Below the pieces are notes generated by a model, which worked only from the letters and a program-made list of their open reading frames with translations, had not been told where the DNA came from and did no database searches. Below are positions 25,913 through 34,143 of a stretch of 64,000 bases of DNA, piece by piece. Within the stretch, counting starts at the first letter, position 1. Every line of letters begins with the position of its first letter. A program made the position numbers and the translations under genes. Origin of the DNA: Clostridiales bacterium COT073_COT-073 (lineage in GTDB: Bacteria > Bacillota > Clostridia > Lachnospirales > Vallitaleaceae); NCBI GenBank assembly GCA_003858485.1, contig RQYD01000015.1, forward strand, positions 1-64,000. The letters run 5' to 3'.

Positions 25913-26689
25913 TTGGCAATCATGGTGGTGGAATTGATTTATGTCCTTGATAATAAAACAATAATTCCGATTGTATCCGTATTACTAAAACCATGGGAAG
26001 ATAGATTGTTGGCCGGAACGACCGCCAGAACCGGAGAGCTTTTGACCGGACAGCCAGCTTTGCTGAAAATAGGAATTAGCGGCCGGCACCAGGAAGAATT
26101 AAAATGTCAGCTGAAAAAACTGTTGGAAGAAAGGTATCATCTCTTGTCAGGGGGTCAGACTAATCTGGTATTTACAACGCCAAAGGATTATCGTGGAATT
26201 TGGGGGATCATACAAAGCATTCAGCAAAATTTCCCGGGCCAGTGGCAATACTTAATTACCGGAGTGGAGAGTTTAAGTGAAGAAGAAATCAATAGGACTT
26301 GCTCCTGGCTGAAACCACAAATTGGACTAATGGCAGCAATGGCTGGTGAAACAAGCGAAAACAGAGCGGAACACGATATTTATCTTTATCGTCAATTTGC
26401 CTTGGCCAGAGCAGTTGGCCGGGATGGTGTAATGATTGTGAATCGGGATGATGAAGCAATCCGGCAGGGTATGGATAAATATCATGCGAGTAACTATATT
26501 ACTTACGGTCAAAATAAAGCAGCTGATATTTGCTGGACAGTATTATCGGTTGCGGCTGGCGTGGTGGAAATTGGTATTTTCTATCAGGGTGCGGAAAAGA
26601 GCTATCATTTAGAACTGAATGATCCAAAAGAAATTCCGGAACTGGCTGCGGCGTTGGCAGTGATGGTATATTTGGAACAGGAGAAGTAA
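25913..26689 (+). pseudogene. MurF-like central domain, C-terminal part of the split gene
   Basis: Same reading frame as 24908-25882 after a single TAA. No Shine-Dalgarno site precedes TTG 25913 or ATG 25922, so separate translation is doubtful. The protein follows the MurF central domain order: LLKIGISGRHQEELKCQLKK where MurF has a GxxGKT(S/T) ATP loop (the Lys and Thr are missing), a GIWGIIQSIQQNFPGQW block matching the substrate-side loop, CSWLKPQIGLMAAMAGE in the switch region, GVMIVNRDDEAI (normally a VxNxDD block) and NYITYGQNKAADI. It stops at the end of the central domain; the C-terminal Mur ligase domain is absent. Catalysis is very unlikely. It is a decayed ligase or a non-enzymatic paralog. 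Confidence 0.6.
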
Positions 26690-26814
26690 GCGGTGTGGAG
26701 GCAATTGCAATTGACTTTGGACGGAAAAACGGGGAAGAGTCGGGATATAAGGATATAGAAAGTATAAAAGGGATGTAATCATAAAAAGAGCTTTGTAAGC
26801 TGTGATTATAAGAG

Positions 26815-26867
26815 AAAAGATATATATTTGCACTATTTATAGTGCAAATATATATCTTTTATTTTTT
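26815..26867 (+). terminator. Very long perfect stem-loop terminator
   Basis: A 21-bp perfect stem (26815-26835 with 26840-26860) around a TTTA loop, followed by ATTTTTTAT. It closes the MurF-like locus; its position just before the SIS/PTS operon means it could also be an attenuator for that operon. Confidence 0.75.
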
Positions 26868-26942
26868 ATAAACAGAATATATAATTATTTTAAAGAAAAT
26901 GAGCGCAAGTCATAGTTTTTATGAAAGAGGAGATGCAAAGCA

Positions 26943-27995
26943 ATGATGGAGAGCATAAGGGAAATCCCCTTTAGAATAGAAAAAATTATAGCTGAATTTG
27001 AGATTATTTATCATGATATCATTTTGTATTTAAATAATTTTCAATTTAAGCCGGAAGAAATTGTTTTCATAGCAAGTGGAACTTCATTCAACGCTGCATT
27101 TGCCATTAAGAAATTTGTTGAAAATCATTTGAACATAAGAGTTACACTTAGATATCCCAATGATTTTACAAATGACGATATCATAAATAAGCATGCTGTT
27201 TATATATTTATTTCACAGAGCGGAAGAACAGCTGTTTTAAACGAGAAACTCGAATTTATAAAGAAGCGGGGACTTATTAATATATCAATTACCGCTGATG
27301 CCGAGAGTGCGGTAGCCTTAAATTCGGATCTGCATATTGATATGAGGGCGGGCTTTGAGAAACATGTATTCAGAACCAAGGGTTATAGCTGTAGTGTTGT
27401 CACATGCATTTGTGCGGCAATTTCAATAGCCAGATTCACAGACCGCATTGATGATAAATTACTAAAGAAATATATTGAAGATTTAAAAACTTTGCCTGTT
27501 TCAATTGCTCATATTATTGACTGTTCAGAAGACTGGGTTAAATCAAATATTTTGCTGATAGAAGGGAAAAAATGTGTATTATTTTCTGGCGAAGGAACTC
27601 TCTGGGCAGCAGCTCAGGAGGCGGCGATTAAATTTATGGAGATGATCCCGATAATCAGCAATTCTTATGAGATAGAGGAGCTGATTCATGGGCCGCAGAA
27701 TGCATTTGATCATGAGATGCTTTTTATACTGTTGTACAATAAATTTAAGAATTCTGATAGGATCATAAAAGTATATGAATTTATAAATAAGGAAATAGGA
27801 GACTGTATATTGCTTGGCAATAAGCCTTTATCCTCTAAGGATTTGTTGGTGAATTTTAAGAGTGAATATTTTTATTTTTTGGAAATGGTAACCGTATGTC
27901 AGGTATTAGCTTATTATTTTGCAATTCATAGAGGGAGGGATTTGACAAAGAGAATAAATTACGTTATAGACCAGTATATTTCAAAATCTATTTAA
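26943..27995 (+). CDS. SIS-domain sugar-phosphate enzyme (fructosamine deglycase/GlmS-isomerase-like)
   Basis: A 350-residue cytoplasmic protein with two SIS domains. Domain 1 has IASGTSFNAAFAIKKF and ISQSGRTAVLNE, the sugar-phosphate binding loops. Domain 2 has FSGEGTLWAAAQEAAIKFMEM and EIEELIHGPQ, which matches the catalytic region of GlmS isomerase and FrlB/GfrF-type deglycases. There is no glutaminase domain. Such enzymes split fructosamine 6-phosphates into glucose 6-P and a free amine. It is the first gene of a mannose-family PTS operon, as in deglycase operons of enterobacteria. AGAGGAGATG precedes the tandem ATGs. AgaS-type deaminase/isomerase activity is an alternative. Confidence 0.8.
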   Translation: MMESIREIPFRIEKIIAEFEIIYHDIILYLNNFQFKPEEIVFIASGTSFNAAFAIKKFVENHLNIRVTLRYPNDFTNDDIINKHAVYIFISQSGRTAVLNEKLEFIKKRGLINISITADAESAVALNSDLHIDMRAGFEKHVFRTKGYSCSVVTCICAAISIARFTDRIDDKLLKKYIEDLKTLPVSIAHIIDCSEDWVKSNILLIEGKKCVLFSGEGTLWAAAQEAAIKFMEMIPIISNSYEIEELIHGPQNAFDHEMLFILLYNKFKNSDRIIKVYEFINKEIGDCILLGNKPLSSKDLLVNFKSEYFYFLEMVTVCQVLAYYFAIHRGRDLTKRINYVIDQYISKSI

Positions 27996-28060
27996 ATGGA
28001 TGGGGGTGGTAAAAAATTCATGATATGAAGTCCATAATTATAAAATGAATGGAGGTGCTT

Positions 28061-28552
28061 ATGATTGTATTGGTTAGGATTGATGACAGGTTGTTGCATG
28101 GGCAAATTGCACTAAGCTGGAAGAGCGAGCTGGGATATGAGGCAATAGTGATTGCCGATGATTTAGTAAGTGGTGATGAATTCCGGAAAAATGTGTTAAA
28201 ATTAGCTGTTCCAAATGGTGTAAGACTGGCTGTCAGAACTTTGGATGAAGCGACAAATTTAATTAAACATGAGCAGTTACAAAAAATGAAAGTGCTTGTA
28301 ATTGTAGCGAGTACCAAAAGCGCCAGGGAATTTTATAATCGTATTGAAGAAAAACCTGTTTTAAATATAGGAGGCATCCAATCTTCAGATGGTAAGAGGA
28401 TGTTTTCCAGAGCCGTTTATTTTGATGACAATGATATAGAAAATTTAGATAATATTCAAGCTTCTGGAGTAGAACTAATGGTTCAGGAAATTCCCGGCAC
28501 TTCTAAATTTAAGTATTCTGATTTAAGGGCGAAGTTTAAAGGAGGAAAATAA
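28061..28552 (+). CDS. PTS mannose-family EIIB subunit
   Basis: A 163-residue phosphocarrier. It begins MIVLVRIDDRLLHGQIALSW, where His13 of DDRLLHGQ is the phosphorylated residue. ATG 28061 is chosen because GGAGG (28051-28055) lies 5 nt upstream. KVLVIVASTKSAREFY and IGGIQSSDGKRMFS are typical of the family. It accepts phosphate from an EIIA that is not encoded in this operon. The EIIC start is 2 nt after its stop. Confidence 0.92.
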   Translation: MIVLVRIDDRLLHGQIALSWKSELGYEAIVIADDLVSGDEFRKNVLKLAVPNGVRLAVRTLDEATNLIKHEQLQKMKVLVIVASTKSAREFYNRIEEKPVLNIGGIQSSDGKRMFSRAVYFDDNDIENLDNIQASGVELMVQEIPGTSKFKYSDLRAKFKGGK

Positions 28553-28554
28553 CA

Positions 28555-29331
28555 ATGTATGAAGCTTTGATAGTTGGACTTATATTAGCTGTTTTGTGGG
28601 CTTTGGAAAAATTATGGGGAACACCAATGGTGATAAGACCACTTGTGGTCTCAACTGTGGTGGGCATTGCACTTGGCAATATAGAAATTGGCTTATTAAC
28701 AGGGGCTACTTTGGAGTTGGTGTTTATGGGTGCTATTCAAATTGGCGGGGCTGTTCCGCCGGATGTATTGGTAGGAGCAGGGCTTGGAACTGCATTTGCA
28801 ATTATGAATAACCAGGGAGCAGAGGTGGCATTGACATTAGCACTCCCGATTGCTGTTTTGGCGCAATCTTTAAAGGTGATTGTATTTATTTTGCGGTCAT
28901 CATTTATGGATCATGCAATGAAATTGGCTAAAGAAGCAAATATAAAAGGACTTAGAAGATTGAATTTATTCGGACTATTCGTACAGTGTTTTATGTACTT
29001 TATTGTGGCATTTATTGCAATACTCTATGGTTCAGAAGCTGTGGGAGCGTTTGTAGAAAATATTCCCCAAAATGTTATAAATGGTTTAAAAGTAGCGGGA
29101 GGGCTTTTACCAGCAGTTGGTTTTGCTCTATTATTACAGCCACTATTGAACAAAAAAAATCTTATATATTTTATCATTGGATTTACTATTGTAACATATT
29201 TAAACCTTCCGATATTAGCTGTGACAATTTTGGCTATAGGAGTTGCATTTGTAGTTGTTTATGAAAGAGATTCAAATGTTGTAGCAATTGAAAATAAAAT
29301 TGAAAATGAGGAGGAATTATTCGATGTCTAG
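28555..29331 (+). CDS. PTS mannose-family EIIC subunit
   Basis: A 258-residue membrane channel subunit: VVGIALGNIEIGLLTGATLELVFMGAIQIGGAVPPD near residues 35-70, LAKEANIKGLRRLN, and GLKVAGGLLPAVGFALLLQPLL. It is intact from the first membrane segment and serves as a ruler for the truncated EIIC at 1281-1913. GGAGGAAAATAAC precedes the ATG. Its 3' end overlaps EIID by 8 bp. Confidence 0.92.
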   Translation: MYEALIVGLILAVLWALEKLWGTPMVIRPLVVSTVVGIALGNIEIGLLTGATLELVFMGAIQIGGAVPPDVLVGAGLGTAFAIMNNQGAEVALTLALPIAVLAQSLKVIVFILRSSFMDHAMKLAKEANIKGLRRLNLFGLFVQCFMYFIVAFIAILYGSEAVGAFVENIPQNVINGLKVAGGLLPAVGFALLLQPLLNKKNLIYFIIGFTIVTYLNLPILAVTILAIGVAFVVVYERDSNVVAIENKIENEEELFDV

Positions 29332-30154
29332 CATAAATAAAGCAGCGGGTGAATTGACCCCTAAAGAAAAAAAGTTGATTAATTCGTTATTTTTAAATTC
29401 ATTTTTATTGGAAGCGTGTTATAATTATGAAAGACAACAGGCACTTGGTTTTGCTGTGGGTATATATCCTGCAATAGAGGAATTCTACAAAGATGAGAAA
29501 GACAGGGCAGATGCACTGGAAAGGCATATGGCAATTTATAATACGACCCCTCATGTGTCATCAACCATTTCCGGAATAGTGGCTTCTCTTGAAAAAGAGG
29601 CCAGTGAAAATAAGGCATTTGATACTTCGATAATTAATAATATAAAAGTAAGCTTAATGGGGCCGTTTGCTGGCATTGGAGATTCGATATTTTGGGGAAC
29701 CCTTAGGATCATAGCAGCCGGCATAGGAATTTCACTTGCCCAACAAGGCAGTATCATGGGACCGGTTTTGTTTTTGGTGTTGTTTAATATTCCGCACTTA
29801 ATTGTAAGGTATTATGGCACGGTTATCGGGTACAAGATGGGAACTCAAGTACTGTCAAATTTATCTGGCTCATCAATGTTAAATAAAATTTCCAGGGCGG
29901 CTGCTATAGTAGGTTTGATTGTAATTGGTGCAATGAGTGCTTCAATGGTAAAACTTAAATTGGCACCTGTATTTGTAGTAGGAGAAACGGAGTTTCAAAT
30001 TCAAAACTATATTGACCAGATATATCCCTTATTATTAAGTTTATTATACACATTGGCGATGTTGGGCTTATTGAAGAAAGGCTATAAAAGTAGTGTAATT
30101 CTTATTATCACTTTGGTTATTGGGGTTGTAGGCAGTATAATAGGATTATTTTAA
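29324..30154 (+). CDS. PTS mannose-family EIID subunit
   Basis: A 276-residue subunit with LLEACYNYERQQALGFAVGIYP, ALERHMAIYNTTPHVSSTISG, SLMGPFAGIGDSIFWGTLRIIAAG and a hydrophobic C-terminus. ATG 29324 is preceded by GAGGAGG (about 29308-29314); an earlier in-frame start at 29288 lacks a site and lies within EIIC. It completes the EIIB-EIIC-EIID set. Confidence 0.92.
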   Translation: MSSINKAAGELTPKEKKLINSLFLNSFLLEACYNYERQQALGFAVGIYPAIEEFYKDEKDRADALERHMAIYNTTPHVSSTISGIVASLEKEASENKAFDTSIINNIKVSLMGPFAGIGDSIFWGTLRIIAAGIGISLAQQGSIMGPVLFLVLFNIPHLIVRYYGTVIGYKMGTQVLSNLSGSSMLNKISRAAAIVGLIVIGAMSASMVKLKLAPVFVVGETEFQIQNYIDQIYPLLLSLLYTLAMLGLLKKGYKSSVILIITLVIGVVGSIIGLF

Positions 30155-30272
30155 AGAAATTGATGTCAAGAAAAGGATGCTGATTTCATTATATGGCTTA
30201 AAAGCAAGATGGACAACTCCTGATGGATGTAAGAGATATTAACCATAAATATGTAGTTGAAAAGAGAATGGG

Positions 30273-32168
30273 ATGAGTTTATCACATAAAAAATATGCTA
30301 TTATATCGCTTCTTTTGGAAAGGGATGAATTTGTAAATTCCAAATTTATAGCTTTTTCATTGGGAATTTCCATAAGAAGTGTAAAAAGTTATATTCAGGC
30401 TATAAATGCGGAATGTGAAGACATTGGGCTTAAGATACTTGGTAAAAGAGGCAGAGGATATAAAATTTGGATGGCGGATAAGCAATCTGAAAATGAGATA
30501 AGGGCGAGGTATTCCTTAAAGTCAGTTGCCTTGCCCTATAATTATGAGAGCAGTGAGAGGGTTGATTTTATTACAAAATTATTACTTGAGAGGTTTAAGC
30601 CAATTTCAGTGGATGAGATTTTAGATACTCTTCATATATCAATACATAGTTTTAATAAGGATATGTTTTCGGTAAAGATGAGATTTAATAATTTTAGAAT
30701 AAAGGTAATGAATAAATCCGATGCTATTTATATAAAGGGAAGCGAAACGGATATAAGGCTTTGCATAAGGGAATACTTATATGGTGATTTTGAACTGGGT
30801 TCTAAATTTGAACATAAGGATGTACTTTATGATGAAATTCATGTGATTAAAGCCATGATCATTAATGCTCTCAATGAATACAATGCCAATATAGCTCCAT
30901 TGGTTTTAAATAATTTTGCTCTTCATATATATCTTGGTGTGCATAGATATAGAAATGGAAATAAGGTAATACTCTACAAATATGAGAACAGGTGGAATTT
31001 GGTATCTGAGGATGATTTGGCAATTAAATTATCTACTTGTCTATGCAGTTCCTTAAATAAGAGATATAATATTGATTTAAGCAGTGAAGAAATGCTTTAT
31101 TATGCACTTCATTTTAAGTGCAAGCTGATAAATTCAAAAAATGAAGAAGCCGAAACAGATTTAGCAAAGGATTGTGTAGAGGATATAGTCAAAGAGATTG
31201 AAAATAATTTTGGACTGGATTTTAGCGAAGATGACAGACTTTCAGAAAATTTAAAACTCCATATTCCTCCTATGATCACAAGGATTAAGGCACATATAGT
31301 ATCCAGAAATTCAGAGCTGACAGAAAATTTAAGGCAATACTTATTTGCAACAAAGATAACACATTCTGCTTGTCAGATAATTAAGAGATATTATGGTGTA
31401 ATGCCGGATGTTAATGAATTTGGTTATTTGGTCCTGTATTTTCAGATGGCACTTGCCAGGCTGATAGAGAAAAATCAATACCGGATAGGTGTGCTGATAC
31501 ATGGTGGAAGAGCACAGCAGTTGATGTATTTACATGATATTGCATTAAAGTTTGCTTCACAAAAATATAAATTCGAAATTTTAGATGTAAACAAAATTTT
31601 TAATGCAGATTATTTGAAGGACTATGATATGATAATTTCAACCGATGAAGTTGAATTGGCCAAAGACCTGAATTTATATTTGATCAAACGTGAAACCTAT
31701 TTACCTGATATAGCCAAATGTTTAGAAATGCTTGACTTTAAAGGGTTTTGCAAGGAGAAGTATTTTAGTGAAGCAAATTTTATAACGGATTTAAGTGTTT
31801 CCAATAAATTACAGGCTGAAAAAAAGATATTTGCATTTTTGCTAAAAAATGGGTATATTAAAAAAGGCTTTGAAGAATTCAGTGAATTTGAATTTACAGA
31901 GCTTGGGAAAGGCTTGGTTCATTTGCAGGATACCAAAAAAATCATTAGTAAGACTATATGTTTAGTCGTTGTATTAAGCCAAAGTATATACTGGAGTCAA
32001 AATCCGGTCAGGATCATACTGCTTACAAAGACCAAAAAAGACAGCGACCTGGATTTATATGCCATATGCAGCATGCTCTCAAGATGGGCTAAAAATGACT
32101 ATAATATAATAAGGCTTCTGGAAGAGAAGAATTTTAAAAAATTTTTTGAAGATTTAGGGAATACTTAA
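30273..32168 (+). CDS. PRD-containing transcriptional regulator/antiterminator with PTS domains
   Basis: A 631-residue multidomain regulator. In order: N-terminal HTH (LGISIRSVKSYIQAINAE, about residues 25-45), a second helical HTH-like region (about 100-150), PRD1 (about 185-290; LNNFALHIYLGVHRYRNG, MLYYALHFKC), PRD2 (about 300-405; LKLHIPPMITRIKAHI, EFGYLVLYFQMALAR), an EIIB-like domain (YRIGVLIHGGRAQQL, YDMIISTDEV) and an EIIA(Fru/Mtl)-like domain (GKGLVHLQDTKKI to the end). PRD proteins are phosphorylated by HPr and EIIs and so switch PTS operons on when substrate is present. It lies 118 bp after EIID and likely controls this operon. Confidence 0.85.
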   Translation: MSLSHKKYAIISLLLERDEFVNSKFIAFSLGISIRSVKSYIQAINAECEDIGLKILGKRGRGYKIWMADKQSENEIRARYSLKSVALPYNYESSERVDFITKLLLERFKPISVDEILDTLHISIHSFNKDMFSVKMRFNNFRIKVMNKSDAIYIKGSETDIRLCIREYLYGDFELGSKFEHKDVLYDEIHVIKAMIINALNEYNANIAPLVLNNFALHIYLGVHRYRNGNKVILYKYENRWNLVSEDDLAIKLSTCLCSSLNKRYNIDLSSEEMLYYALHFKCKLINSKNEEAETDLAKDCVEDIVKEIENNFGLDFSEDDRLSENLKLHIPPMITRIKAHIVSRNSELTENLRQYLFATKITHSACQIIKRYYGVMPDVNEFGYLVLYFQMALARLIEKNQYRIGVLIHGGRAQQLMYLHDIALKFASQKYKFEILDVNKIFNADYLKDYDMIISTDEVELAKDLNLYLIKRETYLPDIAKCLEMLDFKGFCKEKYFSEANFITDLSVSNKLQAEKKIFAFLLKNGYIKKGFEEFSEFEFTELGKGLVHLQDTKKIISKTICLVVVLSQSIYWSQNPVRIILLTKTKKDSDLDLYAICSMLSRWAKNDYNIIRLLEEKNFKKFFEDLGNT

Positions 32169-32171
32169 AAG

Positions 32172-32912
32172 ATGGAGTTGGAAATGGGACTAACTAGAAT
32201 ACTATACTTATTTATTATAATTGTGTGTGGATTTTCGATCCAGACAGTATCAGGCTTTGGTTCGGCTGTATTTTCGATACCTTTGGCATTAATGGTTGTT
32301 AATAAATCAGCAGTATTGCCTGCTTTTTATATATTGTCAGCCCTTCAATCACTTACTATTGTCTTAAGTGATTATCAATATGTAAATTTAAAATTATTTT
32401 TGAGGATGATTGGCTTTGCAATAATTGGTGTGAGTTTGGCATTTGTAATAAATCAATTTTCAGATGTCAGCAGTATTGAGCGATTGATTGGTATTTATAT
32501 ATTTTTGAATTCGGCACTGTCAATATATAATCTTGTATATAAAACTGATGGTATGCCAAAACCAAGTGTGATTGACAATATATTTCCGGTTTTAAGCGGG
32601 ATGTTGCAGGCAATTTTTGGAATTGGCGGTCCTTTTATAGCAATGTATATGAATCGACAGGAGATGGATAAAAGACAGTATCGAGCAAATATTTGCTTTT
32701 ACTGGTGTTTTTTAAACCCTGTCTTGATAGTAAAGTTGATTCTGTCAAATGAAATGCAAATGGAGCATATTTGGACAACTTTATGGCTTATTCCGGCTAT
32801 GTATATTGGGATTATGATCGGCAAGCAAATCATAGACAGAATCAGTATTAAGCAGTTTAAGCTCTTTACCAATGTTTTGCTGATACTAATATCCTTGTCC
32901 ATAATATTTTAA
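32172..32912 (+). CDS. TauE/SafE (TSUP)-family membrane exporter
   Basis: A 246-residue membrane protein with about eight hydrophobic segments and the family blocks SIQTVSGFGSAVFSIPLAL (residues about 18-36) and PVLSGMLQAIFGIGGPFIAMYMN, the internal repeat of the same motif. TSUP proteins move sulfite, sulfonates or other organic anions. It starts 3 nt after the PRD regulator stop, so it is in the same transcript. Beside a SIS enzyme and a PTS, it may export a leftover anion of catabolism; the substrate is unknown. Confidence 0.85.
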   Translation: MELEMGLTRILYLFIIIVCGFSIQTVSGFGSAVFSIPLALMVVNKSAVLPAFYILSALQSLTIVLSDYQYVNLKLFLRMIGFAIIGVSLAFVINQFSDVSSIERLIGIYIFLNSALSIYNLVYKTDGMPKPSVIDNIFPVLSGMLQAIFGIGGPFIAMYMNRQEMDKRQYRANICFYWCFLNPVLIVKLILSNEMQMEHIWTTLWLIPAMYIGIMIGKQIIDRISIKQFKLFTNVLLILISLSIIF

Positions 32913-33411
32913 CTTTTCTATTGATTTTTAGTAAAACATTACCATCATAGCCGAAAGGTAACTTTTGCTCCCCTTGACAGCCTTTCCATAGAAATTTTGA
33001 CTTTTCCCGTTCTTTCCACTCTACGACAAATTTCCCATTCGTTCCGCTTAACGCAATCCACAAATAACACCGCTCGACGAAAGATTTCGATCAAAATTTC
33101 TGTGTCAGTGATTATTGAAAATGCTTCCACCAGCTCCTGAATCAATTTTTTTGTTCGGTTCGTAGCAAACAAAGTCAACCAAATACAAACTGCTATAGAA
33201 TTTCTGATAGACTGGCACAAATTTTTTAATCTGCAAAAACTATCTTGCTTTCTTTCATGAAGACTTTATCTTCGATTGTCAATTCCAACCAGTTCGTTCT
33301 ATTTTATATTGCTTCCACTGCTTAATTGCTCACTTTTGGTGTTAAAAAATGGGGAAATTTAAAGGAATTTACCTTTTTACAGCCTTTTTTACAGCTTTTC
33401 ATAGAAATTTC
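32913..33411. other. Gene-free, probably decayed stretch before the thrS leader
   Basis: No convincing gene on either strand. Short open frames exist on the minus strand (32945-33220, 32866-33063), but they lack ribosome sites, overlap each other in different frames and resemble no family I recognise. The stretch may be the remnant of a minus-strand gene broken by frameshifts. Near its right end are two close copies of ACAGC(C/T)TTT followed by CATAGAAATTT. Confidence 0.4.
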
Positions 33412-33440
33412 TTGCATTTTTATATCTTTTATGCTATGAT
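33412..33440 (+). promoter_or_regulatory. Sigma-A promoter of the thrS T-box leader
   Basis: TTGCAT (33412-33417), 17-bp spacer, TATGAT (33435-33440) with an extended -10 TGC just upstream. Transcription would start near 33447, at the 5' edge of the T-box. Confidence 0.7.
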
Positions 33441-33446
33441 TCGATA

Positions 33447-33820
33447 AGAGCATTTTGAAAATGCAGATATATGAAATTGTTGATGAGGACAGTACCATAG
33501 CCCGCTGTGACAGAGAGAAAACCCTTGGAAATTCCTTGGCTGAAAGGTTTTTCACAGTAAACTTTCGGGAAAACCACCTCGGAGAGATTGTAAACCAATC
33601 CGGTCACTCCGTTATCGTGAAAGAAAGTGGTGTATTATTTGTTTGGAGCTTAGATTGATACAACAGGGATTATTCGGCTCAGTATGGATATGCCGGCCAT
33701 GCCCGGACTGGTGTTAAAGGGCTTACAGCTGGTGGCAATAGTATTTTATCAACAAATAAACACAATTAGGGTGGAACCGCGGATTTATTCGTCCCTTGCA
33801 GGAATGCAAGGGATTTTTTG
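33447..33820 (+). ncRNA. T-box leader, probably threonine-specific
   Basis: The T-box sequence AGGGTGGAACCGCG is at 33768-33781. It is followed by a terminator stem CCCTTGCA (33793-33800) with TGCAAGGG (33805-33812) and ATTTTTTG. The 5' part shows the usual Stem I elements: GATGAGGACAGTA after 33480 and CAGAGAGAAAACCC near 33510. An ACC triplet in GGGAAAACCACC near 33575 is a candidate Thr specifier. Uncharged tRNA-Thr would favour the antiterminator and allow thrS transcription. A 67-codon open frame across 33455-33658 is explained by this RNA and is not called as a gene. Confidence 0.88.
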
Positions 33821-33846
33821 CGTTCCGGGAATTTGTTTTAATTAAT

Positions 33847-33961
33847 AACTCAACTTTCCCACGTTCTCTGGAACAGTCTTTTTTAGGCATGTTAAATGGG
33901 TGATATGTGCCCGCTCTCCAGAGCGGGATAGAGCCAAAAAAGACTGTGGGAAAGTTAAGTT
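33847..33961. repeat. Dispersed inverted-repeat element, copy B, between T-box and thrS
   Basis: Ends AACTCAACTTTCCCAC (33847-33862) and GTGGGAAAGTTAAGTT (33946-33961) match in 15 of 16 inverted positions. Inner arms ACAGTCTTTTTTAGGC and GCCAAAAAAGACTGT continue the pairing, and CCCGCTC/GAGCGGG forms a central hairpin. It is the cleanest copy of the family. It separates the T-box terminator from thrS. Confidence 0.75.
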
Positions 33962-34013
33962 AGTAATCGGAAAACTGGTTGATCCATTAGAATAGGCAGA
34001 TATCAAGAAAGCC

Positions 34014-34064
34014 ATTGGTCGCAGTTAAGATTTTATTCGAAATAATCTTTAATGTCTGACCAAT
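34014..34064 (+). promoter_or_regulatory. Long stem-loop in the thrS 5' region
   Basis: ATTGGTC (34014-34020) pairs with GACCAAT (34058-34064); inside, TTAAGATT pairs with AATCTTTAA with one bulge. No T-run follows, so it is not a terminator. It may protect or structure the thrS mRNA. Confidence 0.45.
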
Positions 34065-34143
34065 AGCAGAGTTATGTCGGAACGGCTTTGGGTAAAGCCT
34101 GATTAATGGCGGAAAATGAAATATTTAAGAAAGGAAAGAAAAA

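Noticed and set aside
26943-32912. Sulfoquinovose (sulfoglycolysis) pathway because of TauE/SafE plus an SIS isomerase
   Set aside because: No sulfosugar aldolase, transaldolase or YihQ-type glycosidase is present; the SIS protein has GlmS/FrlB-type motifs, so a fructosamine substrate fits better.
32866-33220. Minus-strand open frames as a recombinase or replication gene
   Set aside because: Short, overlapping in different frames, no ribosome sites and no motif that I can defend.
33455-33658. 67-codon open frame before thrS
   Set aside because: It lies wholly within the T-box leader RNA and has no ribosome site.
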